From the NCBI GenBank assembly GCA_964250615.1, contig CAXUGM010000015.1: a DNA stretch of 64,000 bases; one strand, given 5' to 3'. The notes below the pieces were generated by a model that had not been told where the DNA came from, did no database searches, and saw nothing but the letters and a program-made list of their open reading frames with translations. The DNA comes from Blautia sp900556555. Its GTDB lineage: Bacteria; Bacillota; Clostridia; Lachnospirales; Lachnospiraceae. The number at the start of each line of letters is the position of its first letter. Position 1 is the stretch's first letter. Below are positions 33,400 through 42,288 of this stretch, in pieces. A program made the translations under genes and the position numbers.

Positions 33400-34104
33400 A
33401 TGAAAGCAAATTCACCGGCTGAGCGCCTCTATAATGGTATCATCAAAGAGAACCCTACCTTTGTTCTGGTTCTTGGTATGTGTCCGACCCTGGCCGTTAC
33501 CACCGCAGCAATCAATGGAATTGGTATGGGTCTTACTACAACAGTCGTACTGGCTATGTCAAACTTATTTATTTCACTTTTAAGAAATGTGATTCCGGAT
33601 AAAGTACGTATGCCGGCATACATTGTTGTGGTTGCTTCTTTTGTAACAGTAGTGCAGCTTCTTTTGCAGGGATTTATCCCAATGCTTTATGATGCTCTTG
33701 GAATCTACATCCCGTTGATCGTTGTAAACTGTATTATCCTTGGAAGAGCGGAATCTTATGCTTCCAAGAATGGTCCGGTTGCATCTATCTTTGATGGAAT
33801 TGGTATGGGTCTTGGATTTACGCTTTCCATTACGATTCTTGCAGCGTTCCGTGAACTGATCGGTGCGGGAACTATTTTCGGAAGGCAGATTATGCCTGCA
33901 GGTTATGAACCGGCTACCATCTTTATTTTGGCACCGGGAGCTTTCTTTGTTCTGGCATTTTTGGCAGCAGCCCGTGCAAAACTGCAGGAGAAGAAGCCAA
34001 AAGAAGAACAGAAACCGGTACATTGTATGGAAGGAAGCTGTGCATCTTGTAGTAATGCATCTTGCAGCGGCAAATTCTATGACAACCGCGTGATCAAGAA
34101 GTAA
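33400..34104 (+). CDS. rnfE: Rnf complex subunit E with Cys-rich tail
   Basis: RnfE is an integral membrane subunit (about six helices), paired with RnfA in the membrane core that carries a [2Fe-2S] centre. Core motifs are present: GMCPTLAVT (conserved Cys), GMGLTTTVVLAMSN, IVVNCIILGRAE (second Cys) and GFTLSI. Beyond the last helix there is a hydrophilic tail of about 45 residues containing Cys209, Cys214, Cys217 and Cys222 (CMEGSCASCSNASC), which is not part of the basic family core and could bind a metal or cluster. The gene is one base after rnfG. Confidence 0.95.
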   Translation: MKANSPAERLYNGIIKENPTFVLVLGMCPTLAVTTAAINGIGMGLTTTVVLAMSNLFISLLRNVIPDKVRMPAYIVVVASFVTVVQLLLQGFIPMLYDALGIYIPLIVVNCIILGRAESYASKNGPVASIFDGIGMGLGFTLSITILAAFRELIGAGTIFGRQIMPAGYEPATIFILAPGAFFVLAFLAAARAKLQEKKPKEEQKPVHCMEGSCASCSNASCSGKFYDNRVIKK

Positions 34105-34116
34105 GGGGGACAGACC

Positions 34117-34692
34117 ATGAAAGAATTACTCATTATTGCAATCGGGGCAGCCGTGGTAAATAACGTTGTACTGAGTCAGTTCCTGGGATTATGTCCGTTC
34201 TTTGGTGTTTCAAAGAAGATTGAGACAGCCGCAGGAATGGGTGGAGCTGTTATCTTTGTTATTACGTTGTCTTCCCTGGTTACTAGTTTGATTTATAAGT
34301 TTATTTTAATTCCGCTGGACATGAGCTATATGCAGACCATTGTATTTATTCTGGTTATTGCGGCTCTGGTACAGTTTGTGGAAATGTTTTTAAAGAAAGC
34401 AATGCCTCCGTTATATGCCAGCCTTGGTGTGTATCTGCCTCTGATTACAACCAACTGTGCAGTATTAGGTATTGCCATTACAAATGTTCAGAAATCTTAT
34501 ACTGTGCTTCAGGGTGTGGTAAATGGTTTTGCGACAGCAGTTGGATTTACTATTGCCATTGTGTTGATGGCAGGTCTCAGGGAAAAAATGGAGTACAATG
34601 ATGTGCCGAAATATTTCCAGGGATTTCCAATTATTCTGCTGACAGCAGGGTTAATGGCCATTGCATTCTTTGGCTTTTCAGGAATTATTTAA
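34117..34692 (+). CDS. rnfA: Rnf complex subunit A
   Basis: The 191-residue subunit has six membrane helices and mirrors RnfE, forming the inner core. The two conserved cysteines lie in FLGLCPFFGVSK and ITTNCAVLGIAI. Length, motif spacing and GFTIAIVLMAGLREKME all fit. It lies 12 bases after rnfE, with GGGGG as ribosome binding site, and 13 bases before rnfB. Confidence 0.96.
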   Translation: MKELLIIAIGAAVVNNVVLSQFLGLCPFFGVSKKIETAAGMGGAVIFVITLSSLVTSLIYKFILIPLDMSYMQTIVFILVIAALVQFVEMFLKKAMPPLYASLGVYLPLITTNCAVLGIAITNVQKSYTVLQGVVNGFATAVGFTIAIVLMAGLREKMEYNDVPKYFQGFPIILLTAGLMAIAFFGFSGII

Positions 34693-34705
34693 GGAGGCGT
34701 AGATT

Positions 34706-35494
34706 ATGATAACAGGTATTGTCATTGCGGCAGTTCTGGTCGGTGGTGTAGGTCTCTTTATTGGACTGTTCCTTGGAGTAGCCGGAAAGAAATTTGCTGT
34801 AGAAGTAGATGAAAAAGAAATAAAAGTAAGAGAAGAGCTTCCTGGAAATAACTGTGGTGGCTGTGGTTACCCGGGCTGTGACGGTCTGGCAGCAGCAATT
34901 GCAAAAGGAGAAGCTCCGGTTAATGCCTGTCCGGTCGGTGGTGCTGCAGTAGGAGCAAAGATTGCAGCTATTATGGGACAGGAAGCAGGGGAAGCCGTGC
35001 GGATGACTGCTTTTGTAAAATGTGCAGGAGACTGTGAAAAAGCAAAACAGAATTATGAATATACAGGAGTACAGGACTGTAAGATGGCAGCCATGATGCA
35101 AAATGGCGGTTCCAAAAGCTGTTCCTATGGATGTCTGGGATACGGTTCTTGTGTGAAAGCCTGTAGCTTTGATGCCATTCATATTATCAATGGCATTGCA
35201 GTGGTAGATAAAGAAAAATGTAAAGCCTGCGGAAAATGTGTGGCAGAATGTCCGAAGAGACTGATCGAACTGATTCCGTATGATCAGAAACAGGCAGTAG
35301 CATGCAGCTCCAAAGATAAAGGAAAAGCAGTTATGGATGCCTGCCAGGTAGGTTGTATCGGCTGTAGAAAATGTGTGAAAGAATGTCCTCAGGAAGCAAT
35401 TACCGTGGTGGACAATGTGGCACACATTGATCCGGAAAAATGTATTAATTGCGGAAAGTGTAAAGAAACCTGCCCGAGAAAGATTATTGTATAA
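34706..35494 (+). CDS. rnfB: Rnf complex subunit B
   Basis: RnfB receives electrons from reduced ferredoxin. The 262-residue protein has an N-terminal membrane helix (about 5-25), then the 4Fe-4S domain ELPGNNCGGCGYPGCDGLA, a Cys-rich linker (CSYGCLGYGSCVKAC) and clostridial ferredoxin-type motifs CKACGKCVAECPK, CIGCRKCVKECPQ and CINCGKCKETCPR. This gives more cluster sites than the E. coli homologue, as is usual in clostridia. It is last in the operon, with AAGGAGG upstream and a strong terminator behind it. Confidence 0.96.
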   Translation: MITGIVIAAVLVGGVGLFIGLFLGVAGKKFAVEVDEKEIKVREELPGNNCGGCGYPGCDGLAAAIAKGEAPVNACPVGGAAVGAKIAAIMGQEAGEAVRMTAFVKCAGDCEKAKQNYEYTGVQDCKMAAMMQNGGSKSCSYGCLGYGSCVKACSFDAIHIINGIAVVDKEKCKACGKCVAECPKRLIELIPYDQKQAVACSSKDKGKAVMDACQVGCIGCRKCVKECPQEAITVVDNVAHIDPEKCINCGKCKETCPRKIIV

Positions 35495-35504
35495 CAGAAC
35501 AGGA

Positions 35505-35559
35505 ACCCCTCACAGGGATGTTTGAAAACAGACATCCCTGTGGGGGATTTTTTGTTTTT
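35505..35559 (+). terminator. Terminator of the rnf operon
   Basis: ACCCCTCACAGGGATGT pairs with ACATCCCTGTGGGGGAT around a 10-base loop, with a T-rich tract after it. It separates rnf from the NusG-domain gene. Confidence 0.85.
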
Positions 35560-35667
35560 GTATCATGTGAGGCAAAAGGGGAACTGCGAACATATATTTG
35601 CATTTTCTGGTATCCTATGATAAGATAAAAACCAGTCAGCAAAACTTTTGGCTTGAAGGAGTGCTTT

Positions 35668-36042
35668 ATGAAGAAAAAGGACTTAATTTTGATTTGCAGT
35701 GTGCTGGTACTGGCAGCAGCGTTTTGGCTGGTTCCAAGAGCTGTGGGACTTTTTGGAAATTCGAAAGAACAAAAACTCAGGATTACCGTGTCAGGGGAAG
35801 AGTATGGAACCTATTCTCTGGAAGAAGACCAGGTTATAAAAGTTGGAGATACGAATGTTTGTGAGATAAAAGACAAAAAAGTAACCATGATTTCAGCGGA
35901 CTGTCCGGATCAGCTCTGCATCCATCAGAGGCCTATCCAGTTACAGGGGGAGACGATTGTCTGCCTGCCCAATAAAGTGGTTCTGGAAATCACGGGCACA
36001 AAGCAAACAGATCAAGAAGCATTAGACGGAGTTGTAAATTAG
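35668..36042 (+). CDS. NusG domain II-containing exported protein
   Basis: A 124-residue protein with an N-terminal membrane anchor (about 5-25, LILICSVLVLAAAFWLVP) and one NusG-domain-II-like beta domain facing outside, marked by DCPDQLCIHQRPIQLQGE and ICVCLPN-like ..VCLPNKVVLEI. Two Cys (DCPDQLC) lie in the family signature. The true NusG factor has other domains, so this is not transcription elongation. Genes of this type often stand beside rnf and Gx transporter genes, which suggests a membrane redox or quinone-related role, unproven. TTGAAGGAG lies before ATG 35668. Confidence 0.8.
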   Translation: MKKKDLILICSVLVLAAAFWLVPRAVGLFGNSKEQKLRITVSGEEYGTYSLEEDQVIKVGDTNVCEIKDKKVTMISADCPDQLCIHQRPIQLQGETIVCLPNKVVLEITGTKQTDQEALDGVVN

Positions 36043-36050
36043 AGGATATT

Positions 36051-36557
36051 ATGAATCGGGAAAATAAAATCAGAAAACTTGCCTGGATGGGACTTTTGTC
36101 TTCCTTGGCGATTATTTTCGGATACGTGGAAATGCTGCTTCCGGTATTTACCGGCATTCCGGGAATTAAACTTGGACTTGCCAATCTGGTGACTGTGTTT
36201 GTGTTATACACTTATACTTACAAAGAAGCAGCAGCAGTGTCGACAATCCGCATTATTGTGATTGGATTTTTGTTTGGCAATCTGTTTTCTATTCTGTTTA
36301 GCCTGGCAGGAGCGGGATTTAGCCTGCTCTGCATGACATTGGCGAAAAAGTACGGTGGATTTTCTGTGGCAGGTGTTAGCGTGATCGGTGGTGTTACCCA
36401 CAATCTGGGGCAGATACTGGTAGCTGTTTTGGTGGTGGAAAATATTAATCTCTTTTATTATTTTCCGGCGTTACTGGTTGCAGGATTGATCACAGGGATG
36501 CTCATAGGAATCGTATCAGGGGAAGTTTTAAAACGTGTTGCTGTAAAAGTAAAGTAA
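36051..36557 (+). CDS. Gx transporter family membrane protein
   Basis: The 168-residue protein has about five membrane segments and opens with WMGLLSSLAIIFGYVEMLLP followed by GIPGIKLGLANLVTVFVLY, the signature of the family sometimes labelled heptaprenyl diphosphate synthase component I. Related small proteins act as ECF-like substrate-binding (S) components. It is eight bases after the NusG-domain gene and 14 before ruvA. The substrate is not known. Confidence 0.8.
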   Translation: MNRENKIRKLAWMGLLSSLAIIFGYVEMLLPVFTGIPGIKLGLANLVTVFVLYTYTYKEAAAVSTIRIIVIGFLFGNLFSILFSLAGAGFSLLCMTLAKKYGGFSVAGVSVIGGVTHNLGQILVAVLVVENINLFYYFPALLVAGLITGMLIGIVSGEVLKRVAVKVK

Positions 36558-36571
36558 GAAAGGATAAAACA

Positions 36572-37183
36572 ATGATTGCATATATTAAGGGCAGGATTGC
36601 GGAAATCTTAGAAGACCGTGTGATTTTGGAAGCAGGAGCTATGGGATATAATATTTTTATGCCAATGGCAAGTGCAGAAGCAGTGCTTAGAAAAGGAGAC
36701 GAGGTGAAACTGCATACGTATCTTAACGTGCGTGAAGATGCGATGCAGCTTTTCGGATTTCTTACCAGAGATGATCTGAATACCTTTAAGCTTCTTTTGG
36801 GAGTGAATGGAATCGGCCCCAAAGCGGCTCTTGGAGTATTATCCGGACTTACAGCAGATGAACTGAGGTTTGCTGTGCTGGCGGATGATGTAAAGACGAT
36901 TTCAAGGGCACCTGGAATCGGGAAAAAGACAGCACAGAAGCTGATTCTGGAATTAAAGGATAAGATGGATCTGCAGGAAGCTTTCGAACTGAAAACAGAG
37001 CATGTGAGAGAAGCACAGGGAAATGGATCTGAGTTATCTGATGCCAGAAAAGAAGCAGTGGAGGCACTGACAGCACTTGGATATTCCGGTGCAGATGCCC
37101 TGCGTGCAGTGAAAAAGGTGGATATGACACCTGAAATGGATGTGGAAACTCTGCTAAAGGCAGCTCTTAAAAATCTGTTCTGA
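36572..37183 (+). CDS. ruvA: Holliday junction branch migration protein RuvA
   Basis: RuvA binds four-way DNA junctions and recruits the RuvB motor. The 203-residue protein has the OB-fold N-terminal domain (1-64, MIAYIKGRIAEILEDRVILE), two helix-hairpin-helix motifs (VNGIGPKAALGVLSGL and APGIGKKTAQKLILELKDK) and the C-terminal RuvB-contact domain (DARKEAVEALTALGYSGADALRAV). AAAGGAT lies before ATG 36572. ruvB follows after 20 bases; no ruvC is near, as is usual in Firmicutes. Confidence 0.96.
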   Translation: MIAYIKGRIAEILEDRVILEAGAMGYNIFMPMASAEAVLRKGDEVKLHTYLNVREDAMQLFGFLTRDDLNTFKLLLGVNGIGPKAALGVLSGLTADELRFAVLADDVKTISRAPGIGKKTAQKLILELKDKMDLQEAFELKTEHVREAQGNGSELSDARKEAVEALTALGYSGADALRAVKKVDMTPEMDVETLLKAALKNLF

Positions 37184-37203
37184 TACTGCCGGGAAGGATA
37201 AAC

Positions 37204-38193
37204 ATGGAGAGAAGAATTATTACAACCGATGTGATAGAAGAAGACTTGCGCACCGAGGGCAATTTAAGACCGCAGTCTTTGAAAGATTATATCGGACAGG
37301 AAAAAGCAAAGGGAAATCTGAAAATCTATATTGAGGCAGCAAAACAAAGAGGAGATGCACTGGATCATGTGCTGTTTTACGGGCCTCCGGGTCTTGGAAA
37401 AACGACACTGGCTGGAATCATTGCCAATGAAATGGGTGTGCATATGAAGGTCACCAGTGGACCGGCTATTGAAAAACCGGGAGAGATGGCTGCCATCTTA
37501 AACAGCCTTCAGGAAAATGACGTATTATTCGTGGACGAGATTCACAGATTGAACCGCCAGGTTGAAGAGGTACTGTACCCTGCTATGGAGGATTATGCCA
37601 TTGATATTATGATTGGAAAAGGTGCTACCGCACGCTCCATCCGTTTGGACTTGCCTAAATTTACTTTGGTTGGGGCGACGACCAGGGCAGGACTTCTGAC
37701 GGCACCGTTAAGGGATCGTTTTGGAGTGGTTCATCATCTGGAATTTTATACAGAGAAAGAACTACAGACCATTATTCTTCATTCAGCAAAGGTGCTGGGT
37801 GTTGAGACGGATGAAGAAGGGGCACTGGAAATGGCAAAACGCTCCAGAGGAACCCCGAGACTTGCAAACCGGCTTCTGAAGCGGGTGAGGGATTTTGCCC
37901 AGGTAAAATACGATGGCAAAATCACAAAAGAGGTGGCAGATTTTGCCATGGATCTTTTGGAAGTGGACCGCTACGGGCTGGATCAGACAGACCGTCTGCT
38001 GCTGACCACGATTATTGAGAAGTTTTCAGGAGGCCCCGTAGGGTTAGACACTCTGGCAGCAGCTATTGGGGAAGATGCCGGAACCATAGAAGATGTCTAT
38101 GAGCCATATTTGATCAAAAACGGATTTTTATTGAGAACTCCAAGGGGAAGAGCCGTGACAGACCTGACGTATCATCATCTGGGAATAAAATAA
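37204..38193 (+). CDS. ruvB: Holliday junction branch migration helicase RuvB
   Basis: RuvB is the hexameric AAA+ motor of branch migration. Motifs are Walker A GPPGLGKTT (near residue 60), Walker B LFVDEIHRL, sensor I GATTRAG, the Arg finger region APLRDRFG and the C-terminal winged helix domain (NGFLLRTPRGRAVTDLTYHHLG). The 329-residue length is standard. AAGGAT precedes ATG 37204. It is the last gene of the transcript, and a new promoter follows for zapA. Confidence 0.97.
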   Translation: MERRIITTDVIEEDLRTEGNLRPQSLKDYIGQEKAKGNLKIYIEAAKQRGDALDHVLFYGPPGLGKTTLAGIIANEMGVHMKVTSGPAIEKPGEMAAILNSLQENDVLFVDEIHRLNRQVEEVLYPAMEDYAIDIMIGKGATARSIRLDLPKFTLVGATTRAGLLTAPLRDRFGVVHHLEFYTEKELQTIILHSAKVLGVETDEEGALEMAKRSRGTPRLANRLLKRVRDFAQVKYDGKITKEVADFAMDLLEVDRYGLDQTDRLLLTTIIEKFSGGPVGLDTLAAAIGEDAGTIEDVYEPYLIKNGFLLRTPRGRAVTDLTYHHLGIK

Positions 38194-38196
38194 TGG

Positions 38197-38224
38197 TTGT
38201 TTTTCTGGGAATTTCGATTATAAT
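38197..38224 (+). promoter_or_regulatory. Promoter upstream of zapA
   Basis: TTGTTT (38197-38202) and TATAAT (38219-38224) are 16 bases apart, starting a few bases after ruvB ends. Confidence 0.5.
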
Positions 38225-38262
38225 AGACAATAGGAACGAAAGAAAAAAGTGGGAGGAACCAG

Positions 38263-38670
38263 ATGGCAGTGAAGAATACAACCCAGGTGCTGATCGGGGG
38301 AAAAATCGTTACGTTAAGCGGTTATGAAAGCGAAGAATACCTGCAGAAGGTTGCGAATTATATGAATAGCAAACTGACAGAACTGGGACAGATACCCGGT
38401 TATAACAGGCAGGCACAGGAGACCAGACATACTCTTTTAAGCCTGAACATAGCAGATGATTATTTTAAGGCGAAAAGACAGGCAGAGATGTTTGAAGAAG
38501 ATTTAGAGGCCAAAGACCGTGAAATGTATGATTTAAAGCATGATCTGATTAACGGCCAGGTGGATCTGGATCGTGCCAGAAAAGAAGCCGAAGAATATGC
38601 AGGACAGATAAAAAATCTGGAACAAAAGGTAGCAGAGCTTGAGAAAGAACTGGAAGAATTATTAAAATAA
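38263..38670 (+). CDS. zapA: Cell division protein ZapA
   Basis: ZapA crosslinks FtsZ filaments at the division septum. The N-terminal domain has the family pattern TQVLIGGKIVTLSGYESEEYLQKVANYMN, and the second half (about 75-135) is one long coiled coil (KNLEQKVAELEKELEELLK). The 135-residue length fits Firmicutes ZapA. GGGAGG precedes ATG 38263. It precedes a U32 peptidase and an FtsW/PBP pair, as part of a division and envelope block. Confidence 0.88.
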   Translation: MAVKNTTQVLIGGKIVTLSGYESEEYLQKVANYMNSKLTELGQIPGYNRQAQETRHTLLSLNIADDYFKAKRQAEMFEEDLEAKDREMYDLKHDLINGQVDLDRARKEAEEYAGQIKNLEQKVAELEKELEELLK

Positions 38671-38761
38671 AGAAAAGAATAATCAGTGGGGTGGGCAGAT
38701 GTTGTTGCAGCGCCCCATTTCTGTTTTTTTGATAGAGAATAGTAAAGGAAAAAGAAAAAGT

Positions 38762-40951
38762 ATGAGAACAGAATTACTTGCACCTGCAGGGTCTTATGAA
38801 GGGCTGCAGGCGGTTGTAAAAGCAGGAGCAGATGCAGTTTACATAGGGGGCAGGATGTTCGGGGCCAGGGCATATGCCAAAAACCCGGAGAAAGATGAGA
38901 TGCTGGAAGCCATTGATTATGCCCATCTGCATGGAAAGAAAATTTACCTTACGGTCAATACCCTGCTGAAAAACCAGGAGCTTTTTGGAGAACTGTATGA
39001 TTTTCTGGCTCCGTATTATGCACAGGGGCTTGATGCAGTTATTGTACAGGATTTTGGTGTATTGTCTTTTATTAAAAAAGAATTTCCTGATCTGCCGATT
39101 CATGCCAGTACACAGATGGCTGTGACGGGACCACACGGAGCCAGGCTGATACAGGAAGCTGGAGCTTCCAGAATCGTTACGGCAAGAGAACTGTCCTTGA
39201 AGGAAATCAGGGATATTTATGACCAGACGGGAGCAGAGATAGAAAGTTTTGTCCACGGGGCTCTTTGTTATTGTTATTCGGGAATGTGCCTGTTCAGCAG
39301 TATGCTGGGTGGAAGAAGTGGGAACAGAGGAAGATGTGCACAGCCGTGCCGGCTTCCCTATACAGCCTATGAAAAGGGAAGACAGATGAATGATAAAAAC
39401 CAGTCATATCTGTTAAGCCCAAAAGATATGTGCACCATAGAAATTCTCCCAAAACTTTTGCAGGCAGGGGTTTACTCTCTGAAAATCGAGGGGAGAATGA
39501 AACGCTCAGAATATGCAGCCGGAGTGACGGCAATTTACCGGAAATATTTGGATTTATACGAAAAGAATCCTCAGGCGTACAGGGTAGAAGCTGAAGATAT
39601 GCAGGAGCTTCTGGATTTGTATCAGAGAGACGGGTTTAACAAAGGATATTACCAGGTTCATAATGGAAAAGAAATGATGGCTGTCTGGAACCAGAAGGAA
39701 CAGAATAAGAAACAGAATATTCAGGGAAAAAGAAATGAAGTTCTGTTTGAGAGGCTGAAAAAACAATATTTAGATGCAAAGCTTCAGGAGAAAATCACAG
39801 GAACTCTGGTTTTGTGTGCAGATGCTCCTGCTGTACTGGATCTTGATTTTCAGGATACCCATGTACAGGTAATGGGAGACATAGTAGAGCAGGCACAACG
39901 GCAGCCGCTGACCGCAGACCGTGTAAAAAAACAGATGGAGAAAACAGGGCAGACACCATTTGCCTTTGAGCATTTAGATGTGATCACAGATGAGGCAGGA
40001 TTCCTTCCCATGCAGAGTTTAAACGAATTAAGAAGAAATGGGTTAGAAAAGCTGGAAGCATCGTACCTGTCTAAGTACAGGAGAAAACTGTCCACAAAAG
40101 CTTCCAGAGTTATGCCAAAACAAGAAGAAATATTGGATTTGAAACAGAAATGGTATGTGTCTGTGGAACAAAAGGAACAATGGGAGGCAGCTCTTTCCCA
40201 GGATGAGGTAGACGGCATTTATTGCAGTATCTCCATGTATCCGGGGAAGAATTTCCTGGAAGAAGTATTACAGGATATAGAAACTACTCACTGGGCAGGA
40301 AAGGAATATTACCTCACCCTGCCATATGTCCTGAGAGAAGGAAGACTGGAAAGCCGGATACAGGAGATGCAAGAGATAGGCAGAAGAGCGGATGGATTTG
40401 TGATCCGGAATCTGGAGGAACTGGGATACCTGAAGGCATTGGGGTTGGAAGGGAAAGCAGTAGGTGATTATTCCCTATATAGCTTTAATGATCTGAGCCA
40501 GGAGTTTTTGGAGAATACCGGCATGTTAAGGACAACCGTTCCGCTGGAACTGAATGGAAAAGAAATCCGCAGGAAAAACTGTAATAGCAGTGAGATGATT
40601 GTCTATGGATATTATCCCATGATGGTGTCCGCCCAGTGTGTGAAAAAGACCTGTGGCACCTGTGACCATCAGTCAGGTACCGTACAGCTAAAAGACAGGT
40701 ACGGAAACCATTTTATGACAAAAAGTTTCTGTGATTTCTGTTATACTGTGATTTATAACAGTGTTCCTACCAGTCTTTTGGAGGAAATGGAGCAGATAAA
40801 AGATGCGGGTGTTCCTGTGCTGCGGATGAATTTTACCTGGGAGAGCCGCAAGGAGAGCAAGAGGCTTATGGAGCTTTTTGTACAGAAAAAGGAAAATGCG
40901 TATAAAATGCAGGATGTAACAAAAGGGCATTTTAAACGTGGTGTGGAGTAG
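38762..40951 (+). CDS. Peptidase U32 family protein (RlhA/YrrN-like)
   Basis: The 729-residue protein begins RTELLAPAGSYEGLQAVVKAG and has the family region LPIHASTQMAV plus the strongly conserved Cys set CYCYSGMCLFSSMLGGRSGNRG then CAQPCRLPY. These residues mark the U32 group of putative peptidases and tRNA/rRNA hydroxylases (RlhA, TrhP), where the cysteines are thought to hold an Fe-S cluster. The C-terminal part also has Cys pairs (KKTCGTCDHQ, SFCDFCY). I start at ATG 38762, where homologues begin; the frame is open from 38699. RNA hydroxylation is more likely than proteolysis, but this is inferred. Confidence 0.85.
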   Translation: MRTELLAPAGSYEGLQAVVKAGADAVYIGGRMFGARAYAKNPEKDEMLEAIDYAHLHGKKIYLTVNTLLKNQELFGELYDFLAPYYAQGLDAVIVQDFGVLSFIKKEFPDLPIHASTQMAVTGPHGARLIQEAGASRIVTARELSLKEIRDIYDQTGAEIESFVHGALCYCYSGMCLFSSMLGGRSGNRGRCAQPCRLPYTAYEKGRQMNDKNQSYLLSPKDMCTIEILPKLLQAGVYSLKIEGRMKRSEYAAGVTAIYRKYLDLYEKNPQAYRVEAEDMQELLDLYQRDGFNKGYYQVHNGKEMMAVWNQKEQNKKQNIQGKRNEVLFERLKKQYLDAKLQEKITGTLVLCADAPAVLDLDFQDTHVQVMGDIVEQAQRQPLTADRVKKQMEKTGQTPFAFEHLDVITDEAGFLPMQSLNELRRNGLEKLEASYLSKYRRKLSTKASRVMPKQEEILDLKQKWYVSVEQKEQWEAALSQDEVDGIYCSISMYPGKNFLEEVLQDIETTHWAGKEYYLTLPYVLREGRLESRIQEMQEIGRRADGFVIRNLEELGYLKALGLEGKAVGDYSLYSFNDLSQEFLENTGMLRTTVPLELNGKEIRRKNCNSSEMIVYGYYPMMVSAQCVKKTCGTCDHQSGTVQLKDRYGNHFMTKSFCDFCYTVIYNSVPTSLLEEMEQIKDAGVPVLRMNFTWESRKESKRLMELFVQKKENAYKMQDVTKGHFKRGVE

Positions 40952-40959
40952 GTGAAAAA

Positions 40960-42288
40960 GTGCTTAATATTATTATTGAATTATCAAAATATCTTTTATT
41001 GGTTCTCATTCTTTTATACACATTTGAGAGCTTTACTGTGTTCCGGTATGAGGATGATTATGACAAAAGATATATTTTAAGAAAACAGTTATTATTGATT
41101 GTTTTTATGGATTTTACAGCGTTTCTGGCTATTTTCCTGAAAAAGGAAGAGGTGGAGATCATTTACCTGTTCGGTGCCCTGTTGTTGTATTTAGTGGCGG
41201 TTCAGGTATTGTACAGGGTCTTTTATAAAAAATCTTCGATTTTACTTTTAAACCATATGTGTATGCTGCTGTCCATTGGATTTATTATGATTACCAGACT
41301 GAATCCGGATTCTGCAAAACGTCAGTTTCTCATCGTAGCTGCTGCCACAATAATCGCCATGATTATTCCGATTATGATTAAGAAAATGACGTTTCTGAAG
41401 AAATGGACCTGGTTTTATGCTGTGGCCGGAATAGGGCTTCTGGCATTTGTCTTAGTATTTGGCGACAGGGTCAACGGAGCTAAGATTAATATTAATATCG
41501 GCTCCTTTGCCTTTCAGCCTTCTGAGTTTGTGAAGATTATTTTTGTCTTTTTTGTAGCCAGCAGGCTATATAAGAAAAGTGCCCAGTTTAAAGATCATGT
41601 GATAACCACTGCAATTGCAGCAGCTTATGTATTGATTCTGGTTCTTTCGAGGGATCTTGGAAGTGCGGTAGTCTTCTTTGTTACATATGTGATTATGCTG
41701 TATGTTGCAACGAAAAAGCCTTTTTATCTGTTTGCAGGGATTGGAAGCGGATGTGGTGCTGCTGTGATCGCATATTTCCTGTTTTCCCATGTGCGCCAGC
41801 GTGTAGTGGCATGGAAAAATCCGTTTTCTGTGTATCAGAATGAGGGATATCAGATTGTACAGGGATTGTTTGCCATCGGTACAGGAGGATGGTTTGGCAT
41901 GGGTCTTTGCCAGGGCTCTCCGGAAATGATTCCTTTTGTAAAACAGGACTATATGTTTGCGGCAATCTGTGAAGAACTGGGCGGGCTGTTTGCCATCTGT
42001 ATGATTCTTATTTGTATGAGTATGTTTCTTTTGGTAGTGAATATTTCCCTGAGAATCAAGAAACGTTTCTATAAGCTGATTGCTCTTGGGCTTGGAACAG
42101 AATATGCCTTCCAGGTGTTTCTTACTATTGGAGGCGTTACCAAATTTATTCCAATGACAGGTATCACCCTGCCTTTGGTAAGTTATGGAGGAAGTTCTGT
42201 GCTCAGTACGATTATCATGCTGGCAATCATTCAGGGACTTTATATTTTAAGAGAAGATGAGGATGAGGAATTTGAAAAGCAAAAATAA
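40960..42288 (+). CDS. FtsW/RodA/SpoVE family glycosyltransferase
   Basis: This SEDS protein polymerises lipid II into peptidoglycan and works with a class B penicillin-binding protein, here the next gene. The 442-residue chain has about ten membrane helices. Family motifs include FGDRVNGAKININIGSFAFQPSE, SRDLGSAVVFFVTYV and the end FIPMTGITLPLVSYGGSSVLST. Start is GTG 40960 with AGGTG upstream. It overlaps the PBP gene by 32 bases. Sporulation SpoVE, RodA or FtsW identity cannot be settled from motifs alone. Confidence 0.93.
   Translation: MLNIIIELSKYLLLVLILLYTFESFTVFRYEDDYDKRYILRKQLLLIVFMDFTAFLAIFLKKEEVEIIYLFGALLLYLVAVQVLYRVFYKKSSILLLNHMCMLLSIGFIMITRLNPDSAKRQFLIVAAATIIAMIIPIMIKKMTFLKKWTWFYAVAGIGLLAFVLVFGDRVNGAKININIGSFAFQPSEFVKIIFVFFVASRLYKKSAQFKDHVITTAIAAAYVLILVLSRDLGSAVVFFVTYVIMLYVATKKPFYLFAGIGSGCGAAVIAYFLFSHVRQRVVAWKNPFSVYQNEGYQIVQGLFAIGTGGWFGMGLCQGSPEMIPFVKQDYMFAAICEELGGLFAICMILICMSMFLLVVNISLRIKKRFYKLIALGLGTEYAFQVFLTIGGVTKFIPMTGITLPLVSYGGSSVLSTIIMLAIIQGLYILREDEDEEFEKQK

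Noticed and set aside
38774..39256. Minus-strand frame of 160 codons in the U32 gene
   Set aside because: Antisense to conserved U32 motifs, with no ribosome binding site.
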